Of a DNA stretch of 64,000 nt, positions 55,509-64,000 are shown piece by piece. Position 1 is the stretch's first letter, and each line of letters starts with the position of its first letter. The DNA is taken from NCBI GenBank assembly GCA_907164885.2, contig OU015490.1, forward strand, positions 203,613,661-203,677,660. The letters run 5' to 3'. The DNA comes from Dolomedes plantarius. Its lineage: Eukaryota > Arthropoda > Arachnida > Araneae > Dolomedidae. The position numbers and the translations under genes were made by a program. Below the pieces are notes generated by a model. The model had not been told where the DNA came from and did no database searches. It was given only the letters and a program-made list of their open reading frames with translations.

Positions 55509-55670
55509 CTGTTGTTGTTGCTAAGCCCTCTGAACTAGAAAAGGCTAGACCCGACTGTATTGGTCTCGAATATCCAAAAAGCAAGGCCAGACCGGAGCAT
55601 ATGGCCGGATACCAGTGGTGAGCAGGAGGCTCTCTCCAAACACTGTGTATAGCCTGATCTTACTACTAAA
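55509..55670 (-). mobile_element. SINE 3' fragment
   Basis: The plus strand begins GTTGTTGTTGCT, the complement of an AAC-type SINE tail, followed by about 150 bp of body-like sequence (AGACCGGAGCATATGGCCGG). The tRNA-like head is missing. Confidence 0.5.
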
Positions 55671-55671
55671 A

Positions 55672-55722
55672 AATTCCCTACCGTTATTAATACTAAAGAA
55701 ATAGTAATAACGGTAGGGAAAA
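55672..55722. repeat. Hairpin of about 18 bp
   Basis: Left arm TTCCCTACCGTTATT(AAT)ACT and right arm AGTAATAACGGTAGGGAA pair with a 3-base bulge around a short AAAGAAAT loop. It lies next to the SINE fragment. Function unknown. Confidence 0.75.
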
Positions 55723-56042
55723 TTAATGTTAGCTGCAGTTATGAACGTTGCATCAAATTATTAAAAAAAACAGTTGAAGAATACCGTTACTACGGGTACG
55801 TATAATTGAAGCAGTAGAAGTTAAACAACACAACATTTATCTTTTTTATTTATTTGAGCACGTATTCTTATTCAATTTAAACTTCTCAAAATATGGTGAG
55901 TGTTAACTTTATCAGCTATCATAAATATTTTCGTATTTTCTTAGGGATATTTCCGTATTATGTAAATTTTTTAATCAATGCGAGTTTAATGCTACTGATA
56001 CAAATGGGATGGGATATCACTAATTCCAAATAATGATGTTAA

Positions 56043-56798
56043 GGGGGGAGTACACCTTAAAACTTTCAAAAAATTCAATTTTTTTATTATGATTTAATTT
56101 TGAAAAATGGAATATAAGGTATCTTTTGGGGAAAAAAAATGAAGTCGATATTACAATTAGAACCGCTTTTATGGCCAAATGTATAAAGCTAATAGTAAAG
56201 AAATTCATTGAAAATTTAAACTTTAAATGGTTTTTTCTGAAAACTGTTATTTTCAAACTTGTGCGCACAATTTCTTCAAAACTAATCGTTACAAATTGCT
56301 AAAATTTTTTATACATCTATATCTTGTATCTTTATACAATTTCTACCTAAATTTAAGTAAGTACATATTACACATTATTTTACAGAAATGTTTTGTTTTT
56401 TTTTAAATTATGATATTTTTTGTACATTACAATACATTTGCCTGAAAAAAATATTTTTGTGTGAAATATGGTAATTATTTGAGGTGTAAATTAAAGTATA
56501 GCCTAAGGATATAATATATACAAATAATTTAATATAGATCTCTTATAGTTTTTAAAAAAATCTGCGCATCATGCATTGACCTAAGATTAATTTTTCATAA
56601 AACATTAATTATTTTTTTTACATAAAATAATTTCTAATAATCTCCCCAAAATTCTGCTTTTGTTTTCTAATAGATAAAGCTCTGTACAATTCACCCTAAA
56701 AAATGGTTTAAATTAATGACAAATTAACTATTTGACAACACGTTAAGCTTGGTAGTACAATCAGTGTATTTTTGCGGATGCAAAGGTGTACACCCCCC
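56043..56798. mobile_element. 756-bp TIR element of unknown class
   Basis: The left end GGGGGGAGTACACCTT and right end (inverted) GGGGGGTGTACACCTTT are matching termini. The left target reads TTAA or TAA and the right TATAA, so the duplication is unclear. The interior is AT-rich and noncoding. Confidence 0.6.
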
Positions 56799-56804
56799 TA
56801 TAAT

Positions 56805-58235
56805 AGTCTGCTTTCAAATAAAATTGTCAACTTATGAACCTATCCTCGAATAACTGATTTTGTAAAATATCTTTAACTTAATGATTTAATATGCATCTGA
56901 GAGATTTAATTAACATTTTACAGATATTTCTTGTATTTTGAAGGCATTTATTTGAAAAATTTACAAAGATTGAACCAACTGTAAACAATCCCTGGTAGCG
57001 AAAAATTCTAACAGTAGGACTGCTCATTTCGTCTCAGGTCTGGTTAAGAAATTAGGTACCCTTTAGTGAAACTTAGTGACACGCTAAGAGGAATGCATTG
57101 TAGCCCCGGGGAAAGTGAAGAATCGCCCACTGCCTGCCGCGATTTTCAAAATCGCCAACTTGGCTCGCTCTCGCTACTTGTCTCCTGTAGTTGCAACCTC
57201 TCCGGAAGACACTACGCAAGAGCGCCACATAAGATGGCGAAAAACTAAAATAAATACAAAAAGCAATTGAAAAAAGTTTAAAAAACTGAAAATCGTTGCA
57301 AAAACATGAAATTTTTTAAAGCTTAAAATCGTTACAACACACTGAAAAATCAAAATACTTTGTAGAAAACTATTGTAAACTATTGTAAATTATTCTAAAC
57401 TATTTCCCTCACTGGTACAGATGTGTTATACACACCTCCCTGCCAAGTTTGGCGATTTTGTATTTGACGTGGTAACCATGCGATTTTGGCGAGATTTTGT
57501 TATTTTGTGGCAACCCAGTTTGAATGGCTAGTTGTGTGCGTTTGTTTACGTGATATAATATGGCGGCCATGTTGCTGCGAAATATTAAAGACGTATTTCG
57601 GATAGTATTAGATATAGAAGAAATATATATTTAACCAAGGTGTATTTTATGTTTATTTAAATGAGTTATTATTAGTTGCATTATACAGACTTTGGGAGAA
57701 GTCCCATATCCAGTGCCGGAAAATTTGGTGATTTTTTTGGGCGATAAATATTTCAATATGGTGTATTGTCATTCATTTCTGTTGCGATGTTTTTCACGTT
57801 GTATATCTAAAGGCGAATCAATTTAATTTTAATGACGTGATAATTTCAAACGTTATGAATTCTATAGTTTTATTTTTGAATAGACATTGCAACCACGTAT
57901 GGAAGAATTGCAAGTAAGTCCCTTTGCTTCTGCCAATTTCTGTTTTTTATTTATTTATTTATTTATTTTTTTAGGGGGGGTTCATCCCTTACTTTTTAAT
58001 TTTCCATTTTTAAAAGTGATTTTAAAAGTTTATCACAGTAATGTTATTACTTAAAAATAGGTAAATGGTTCTTGTGGATATTTTCACTATAAGAATTTTT
58101 ATGTATTGCATTTTTGGGGGATATCTTGAAAAATAAAAAAAGGCAGATGCAATTTAGACTACTCAAAATCCCTTCCACAACTGTTTCTTCAAAACGTGGC
58201 TTTCTGGTAAGTTATAAAATTTCATTTTTTTTTTT
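56805..58235. other. Noncoding stretch; possible promoter-like patch
   Basis: Mostly AT-rich. Around 57060-57250 and 57540-57640 there are CpG-rich patches, one containing ATGGCGGCCATGTTGCTG. A GTAAGT donor-like site follows at 57912. These could be part of a 5' exon, but no downstream exon supports it and I do not call a gene. Confidence 0.3.
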
Positions 58236-58239
58236 TTAA

Positions 58240-58908
58240 GGTATCCGACTACCTTTTAAACGTCGATTTTGACGAACATTCCGAAAGTGTTTTTAATCCT
58301 TTTTCTTAAAGATTGTAAATTTCCATTTCTAAATCTGCTTGTATTTTTTTCTGTACGATCATTCGAAATGAAATGAAAGCGATTTATAGGTCAGCAGTAG
58401 CTATAAATTTCAACACAAGTTGAAAACTTTAGTTATGTTTTCTGACGAACTCATTTTTCAGCAAAATGCAAATAAACATTATGATATGTCTATGAAATTT
58501 TTCCCGTATGTTTTTCTTACTATTTAGAATGTAATGAACTACAGATTTGGTTTTGGGTATTTTATTTGTTGATTTATAGCTGCATTTTTAGAAAATCTCA
58601 TGAGAAATTACTAAAATTTTACATGTAATTGCATAAAATAATCTGTAATTTTTTTAGATTTCGCGATATCGATTAGCTTTTAGTTCATTACACTCAGGGG
58701 GTACTTATGTACATATGAGAAAAAGAAATTAATGTTATATGCATAAATTTTTTTTTAGAGCTAGAGCCGTTTCATAAAAATTTGTTAAATTTCAGCCCAA
58801 ATTCATAAATTTTGTTAAAAGTTGCATAGTCATGGTCTATTTTTTCATCATTTTCATGTTTTGGTGTTATACCCCTTCGAAAAATAAGACAGAAGGTAGT
58901 CGGATACC
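58240..58908. mobile_element. 669-bp TTAA-flanked element, complete copy
   Basis: TTAA at 58236-58239 and 58909-58912 flanks a perfect 16-bp TIR, GGTATCCGACTACCTT. It matches the repeat at 27667-30290, which gives the empty-site sequence for the nested 2.0-kb element. No coding sequence. Confidence 0.85.
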
Positions 58909-58913
58909 TTAAG

Positions 58914-58990
58914 CCTAAGTGACGCCGAAAAAATGGCGTCGCTTAGGTAGGGTTGCATTATTCTCAGTTTTCCGCGTTTGGCGGAAAACT
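58914..58990. repeat. Two adjacent hairpins
   Basis: The first pairs CCTAAGTGACGCC with GGCGTCGCTTAGG (one G-T) around AAAAAAT-type loop sequence. The second pairs AGTTTTCCGC (58966-58975) with GCGGAAAACT (58981-58990). Both lie just after the TTAA element and may mark the end of another repeat. Confidence 0.7.
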
Positions 58991-58999
58991 CAGAAACCG

Positions 59000-60590
59000 C
59001 GCCAGATTGCGCCAAGCGGCACAGGATACGGAACTCTTCCCCTGACTTTTTTTATCGGGGGGGGGGGGCATGGCGCCCCCCACATAACAAATTTCTAATT
59101 ATTAAGCTTTTATTTTTTGTATTTATTTGTTTTTAAGATCCCGTGTGCACCTACGAGTTTATTAAAGCCAGCAGTAAGTTTGATTTCCAATTTATTACGT
59201 TTACTACATCTGTTCCATATTTTGTTTACATTCGCACTTTAAGCCTAACATGTCTGCAGAAAACCCCTTGGCGACAAGTTGGCGACAAAAACTTTTGGCG
59301 CCAAGGGAGGTGCGTCTGACACATCTGTTCCGTTTCACTTACCTTAATTGTAAAAAACTATTCAAAATAGGTTTAGATACCACAATAGGCGCGCTTATGA
59401 ATCTCGTAAAAGGTGCCAAAAACGCGCCAAATAAGTGGGTGATTCTCCACCTGATCCGTAACCCCGATCATGAACATTAAGTGAAACAAAAATAACTAAC
59501 AACCGAATTTAGTAGAAAATGTGGTAAAAAAGTAAATTTCGAAAAGTTTTTTTGTAAACAGACTGTTTAATGATTTAAGAGAAGTAAAATATAAGGTTTT
59601 GTGTGCATAAAACATGTCAAACGCAGTGTTTAGTGAATATGGCTTCTTCATCGCAAATTGAAAAATTACTGGTATACTTCAGTCTGATATAACGCCCTGC
59701 ACTGCATCTATTTTGAATAAGATTTCTTAATTTGACAACGGTGATATACTGTTTTGAAATGTGATTCAGCAAAACGATAAATTTTAAGTCCATATCGTCC
59801 TACACCCCTACTTTTAAAAGCTCATAAACTTTTTGTTACATAATGATATAAACAAGCAATACTGAAGTTGCAATTCATCATACCCGATCAAAAACTTGTT
59901 CATTATTTGTATAATTGTTACAAGAATTTTTCAGTTAATTTAATTATTTACTAGCAGTGAAACTGATATACTTCTGGTGTGCTGACTCTCTGAGTTTTTT
60001 TTAAAATTCTCTCGGGTGATTTCTCAAATCCAAATCTAGAAATCTATGAATTATAGCTATAGTTTTGAGGATGATCTGTAGAACTATGAAAACACTATGA
60101 AAACACTATGAAACCCGTAGCAATCAAAGAAGTTAAAACTCTTGTGATGAGTTAAAAAATTTCCACTATCATTACAGCTGGCCTTTCGCAAGTGAACAGA
60201 GCCTCATAAGTAAAACATAGGCCCCGTCTTTTTACTTTGTGAACCGTGCCGACAGCTGATGTTTTCGATCTGCATTGTGAGAATGCTTAGATATCGGATG
60301 ATTTATTTGAACCCTCCGTAAGAATTCATGGAACCGCAAATGTTCAATATTTTCTTTTAATTGACGAAAATTCTGATCTTAAAAAGGAGCGATAGGGTGG
60401 ACATTACTTCCTTATAAAAGAAAATGAACTTACGGAACTACCAGCATGCTCCCCAATCTTAATTCTGTAGAAATGGTTAGGGGGACCTTGAGAGAGGGAA
60501 CAAATCAAAAAAAATTTTATATAATATTCAAGTTTAAACGAATTAAGTCGCATTTGAAAAGTATATGGTGGTGCGTATATATCACCACTA
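59000..60590. other. Noncoding stretch with G-run
   Basis: A G-run lies near 59059-59068 followed by GGCGCC-type sequence, with several TTGGCG phrases up to 59310. Short open frames (e.g. 59250-59480) lack recognisable motifs. Otherwise nothing definable. Confidence 0.35.
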
Positions 60591-60591
60591 T

Positions 60592-61054
60592 TGTGGAGGG
60601 CAAGTCAGTCACTCAAACGCATTTAACAAAACTCAACAATTTATTAACAAAATCTTAGCATTGGCAGATTACGCCGACATGTACATCTTAAATTATGGTA
60701 CGAACCTGCTTTGGTAAGATCGACTTGAAACATCACGAGAGGTCCAAATTAATTTTAAATACGTCGTAAAAGAGGGAGCAACCGCCTACAGCCTCCAAAT
60801 TAAAACACGCCAGTTAAACTGACAAAAGGCGAAACAAGCCACGTCTCAGTAAAACCTAAAAACTTAAGAACCTCTGCTTTCTACCGGTCTGGCTGTGGCT
60901 TATAACTGATTAAGCAGCCAATCAGAGTCTGATGTGACGCTTTCTGATGAGAAGCGATTCAAAGCATAAATTAAAGTGATTCACTGAATATTTAATTAGT
61001 AATTAATCTTTCTAAAATGCAAGCGGAAAATGCAGACCATGGTGCACCACACAC
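60592..61054 (-). mobile_element. LTR of a Ty3/Gypsy-like retrotransposon
   Basis: On the minus strand the integrase gene is followed by a purine-rich tract with GGGGGAG, directly followed by TGTGTGGTGCACCATGG. That is the expected polypurine tract and LTR start. The other end is inferred at a TGT (plus strand, 60592). The length would be about 463 bp. Confidence 0.55.
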
Positions 61055-61083
61055 TCCCCCGTAGAGAAGATTGAAATTTACTT

Positions 61084-62289
61084 TTAAAATTTAAATCTAA
61101 CAACTGGTTTTGAAATTCGCCCAGATTTAGTTACTGTATTTTCCTGTCGGGGAATGTGGTATTTCTCAGTATCTCTAAGTGCTTTAGATAATACATAAGC
61201 AGGCTTTACACGATCAATGTTTACAGTTTGAAGTTTACCCTTGATACAAATAGTCAGTGTCTTTGGTTTTCTTGACATGACAGCATATGGTCCTTCATAT
61301 GGTGGTGCCAACGGAGGCTTCACATGGTCTGTCCGCAGGAACACATGTGTACAGTCCTTGAGATCCTTGAAGACAAAGACTGGTGGCTTGGCATGTCTTC
61401 CTGTCGTATTTAGTATTAAGTTGGTCATATGGTAACTCAGTCTCTGCAACATCTCAGCTGGTTCGTCCTTCACCGGGTTACTCTGAAAAAACTCACCTGG
61501 AAGTCTTAACAGACCACCGAACACTAATTGTGCTGGGGAAGCCTGTAGATCCTTCCTTACAGTTGATTTGATAGCCAGAAACACCAGAGGTAGAGCATCA
61601 ACCCAATGTACTGGATCTACTGCCATCTGAGATGATTTAAGCCCTCGATGGAATCGTTCCACCAATCCATTGCTCTGTGGGTGGTATGCCTCAGTCCTGC
61701 TGCGCCGGATACCCAAGTACGTTGACAGCCTATTAAAAAGTTGGGACTCAAAGTTTGATCCGCGGTCTGTCGTTATCACCTCGGGAATACCATAACGAGC
61801 TATCCAAGTAGATAAGAAAGCATCCGCTATGGTTTCTGCCCGTTGGTCTGAAAGTGGCACAGCTTCAAGCCATCGCGTCTGGCGATCCACACAAGTCAGC
61901 AGATACCGGTTGCCTTTGGATGGAGGTAGGGGCCCAACTATATCAATGTGGATATGAGAAAACCTATTTGTTGCGACGAAGGTTCCCAGAGGCGCCTTCT
62001 TGTGTCTGGTCACCTTGACTCGCTGACACTGGTTGCATTGTCTACACCATTCTGCACAATCTTTTCTCATGCCCGTCCACACGAATCGTTGTTGGATGAG
62101 TCTCCAAGTTCCTTTTAAACCAGGATGTGAAAGTTTGTGGTTGGCTTCAAAAATCCTCCGTCTCCATACTCTAGGAACGAATGGTCTAACTAGGTCGTGA
62201 GACACATCACAATACAATTTTCTTTCACAGGCAGGCAAAGCAATTAACTTTAACTCAAGACCTCTTACCTCCTTTGAACGTAAAATTTG
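61084..62289 (-). CDS. Ty3/Gypsy-like pol: integrase end, 5'-truncated
   Basis: About 400 codons remain open on the minus strand down to the stop at 61084-61086. The N-terminal HHCC zinc finger (NHKLSHPGLKGTW, CRQCNQCQRVK) precedes the integrase core: HIDIVGPLPP (first Asp), ITTDRGSNFES (second Asp) and HPQSNGLVERFHRGLK (Glu). After the core there is a GPY-like segment (PPYEGPYAVMSRKPKTL) and a basic tail. The frame upstream is cut by a stop at about 62290 and RT/RNase H are absent. Integrase inserts cDNA into chromosomes; this copy lacks the rest of pol so cannot move on its own. Confidence 0.88.
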   Translation of the reverse strand, partial: QILRSKEVRGLELKLIALPACERKLYCDVSHDLVRPFVPRVWRRRIFEANHKLSHPGLKGTWRLIQQRFVWTGMRKDCAEWCRQCNQCQRVKVTRHKKAPLGTFVATNRFSHIHIDIVGPLPPSKGNRYLLTCVDRQTRWLEAVPLSDQRAETIADAFLSTWIARYGIPEVITTDRGSNFESQLFNRLSTYLGIRRSRTEAYHPQSNGLVERFHRGLKSSQMAVDPVHWVDALPLVFLAIKSTVRKDLQASPAQLVFGGLLRLPGEFFQSNPVKDEPAEMLQRLSYHMTNLILNTTGRHAKPPVFVFKDLKDCTHVFLRTDHVKPPLAPPYEGPYAVMSRKPKTLTICIKGKLQTVNIDRVKPAYVLSKALRDTEKYHIPRQENTVTKSGRISKPVVRFKF

Positions 62290-62294
62290 TTATA

Positions 62295-63190
62295 AATCGG
62301 GATCCGTTACTTGATCCTCGGCAAATAAATTGAAATCAATTAAACTTCAAATCAAATTGAACCAAATTGAAATCAAGTGTATATTCTGGATAGCGCACCA
62401 GCTACTATACAGAGGCTGTTCACACATTTTTTAGACGATGTATATTGTATTCACAAAACTAAATTACATAAAATTCTTGTGTTTTAAATGTCCTATTTGA
62501 CATCCTTTATTCTGAACTATCTTTTGACACCGCAATTTCCAAGAAAATAATGCCTTTTGAAGTGTCAGAAGTGTTGGAACGTAAAAGGATGTAGAACTTT
62601 TAGAGTGGCATTAAACATTTGTGGTAATTTGCAACAAAATAAACCCGAATAAACATAATCTAATAATAACCTATATAATACTTCAGAGATTGCACATAAC
62701 ATAAAAACATGAAACCATTGATCATTTATCATACCGCTCACAAAAAAAAATTCCTAACGAAGTACGCTCCACTGAACCTAAACCCAGTCAATAATCTAAA
62801 CCAAAACAACTAGTCTCTGTTTCAAAGGAATATATAAAAAAAATTTTACGACTTGCCTACCATTAGTTTACTCACATATCCGAACTCCTACAGTGCCAAC
62901 GAAGCATACGTCCCAAAACCTTTACAAAAAAATTGTATGCTCTGCTTAAATAAGCCACATCATATCGAACCAAAACTAAACAAAACAAATCAAAATCTCT
63001 CTTCAAAACTCAAAACCACTAAACTGAAAAACTACTGTTTGATCCCCCAAAAAAATCATTTTGACCTGTTTAGCTGAAAATATGCACTCGAAACGTAGTA
63101 GACAAGAGTAAAAAAAAATTGTTTAAGTAGCAACTGTTTAAAAAAAAATTTAACCAGATAAAATTTGGACTCCACAGTATATGCAAAAAA
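62295..63190. other. AT-rich sequence right of the integrase
   Basis: No RT, gag or second LTR follows, so the retrotransposon is truncated here. The sequence is AT-rich with no exon that I can support. Confidence 0.4.
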
Positions 63191-63470
63191 AAAATTTGCA
63201 CAAAATTTCTCACATGAAAGTCACAACGTGCCGAGGAAATTACGATCTCGCGTATTTGGAGAAAAACCATCTTGCAGAAGCATTGTATCATTTCAGAAGT
63301 AATTCGCGTGGAAAAAATTAAGAAAAAAAATTGTTAAATGAAACTAATAAAACACAAAATTTCTCGTATGAGAGTCTCAACGGGTAGAGGAATTTACGAT
63401 CTCGCGTCTTTGGAGAAACACCATCTTGCAGAAGCATTTAATACCGCTCACGAGTAGTTCGTGCGAAAAA
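63190..63470. repeat. Two tandem copies, 154-bp period
   Basis: A block with TACGATCTCGCG, TTTGGAGAAA and CCATCTTGCAGAAGCATT occurs at about 63195-63310 and 63350-63470. The copies differ at several positions. No protein. Confidence 0.75.
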
Positions 63471-64000
63471 AAAAAGAAAATCATTAACTATTATATGAAA
63501 AAAAATTAAGGCAATTTTCAATCTGTCTATGGAACTAAACTAATTCCAATTCCCGTTTGACCATGAGACCAGCTCTAAATGGGAAGGAGAGTGTAGAAAA
63601 AACTTAGCACCAGGCAAGACCGAAAAAACCCGTAATATGAAGCCCAAAACAAAAAAAAGAAAAAAAACCTGACATGTAGAATTGCCATAAAAAAACTTAT
63701 CATTACTTAGCATGCAAATATACCACAAATTTACACAATGGAAAACGCCAAATTTTTTAACACAGCAAATTATAATTATTATTCTTTAAACTTATAGCAA
63801 CCAATACCAAACAACAAATAATATCATTCAATATATCAATAATTATACGCCACATATTAGCATGAAAAAAATATTTAAACCAAAGGAATGCACATTTCAT
63901 TACACCATCAATATATCATTACTATAGAATTCATACATAACTAATAAACAAAATTTCTGTGCCAAAAATTGAACTAAGATTAAGCCTCTACTGTTTAGCT
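63471..64000. other. AT-rich noncoding end of window
   Basis: No features are supported here beyond A-rich runs. Confidence 0.35.

Noticed and set aside
57066..57248. 60-residue frame in a CpG-rich patch
   Set aside because: It has no recognisable motif or supporting splice structure, and similar phrases occur in repetitive sequence elsewhere in the window.
61241..61571. Plus-strand frames over the integrase region
   Set aside because: They are shadows of the minus-strand integrase gene.

Overview
This window looks like nuclear DNA of an arthropod, most likely a chelicerate and plausibly a spider. The evidence is AT-rich sequence, spliced exons with consensus GT-AG junctions, long (TA)n tracts, tRNA-derived SINEs with AAC tails, and a crowd of Tc1/mariner, pogo, hAT-like, piggyBac-like and Ty3/Gypsy-type elements. 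The order-level assignment is inference; no host marker fixes the species. There are no bacterial operons.

The one clear host gene is on the + strand at 4686-25947. Six exons join in frame into the last 249 residues of a phosphoinositide-specific phospholipase C, probably delta type: the end of the catalytic Y barrel, the linker and the C2 domain, with a stop at 25945-25947. Earlier exons must lie to the left. Its introns of 2-5.5 kb are filled with transposons: a decayed mariner with two nested insertions (7014-9729), an apparently intact Tc1 element with perfect terminal repeats (15994-17213), several pogo-type MITEs, SINEs, a 1.44-kb repeat of unknown class, minisatellites and microsatellites.

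From 27.7 to 30.3 kb lies a TTAA-bounded repeat. A 2.0-kb TTAA-flanked element, carrying a broken protein gene of a family I cannot assign, is nested in it. Next comes the most striking structure, a 19.7-kb tandem array (30291-49980) of about 320-bp units. Nearly every unit carries a minus-strand tRNA-Gly(UCC) gene or its decayed remains, often followed by a T-run like a Pol III terminator. I count about 45 units or fragments. Roughly half keep the TCC anticodon, others show TTC, TCT, TGC, TCG and more, and only a handful keep a near-canonical cloverleaf. The array has higher-order structure and has been invaded by a 1.45-kb element, a 2.7-kb pogo-like element, an internally deleted piggyBac-like element and a hAT-type MITE that was later copied with the array.

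The right part (50-64 kb) holds a decayed Tc1 element, a reversed truncated copy of the 1.4-kb repeat, more TIR elements and hairpins, and the LTR plus integrase end of a Ty3/Gypsy-like retrotransposon on the minus strand. I see no second host gene.
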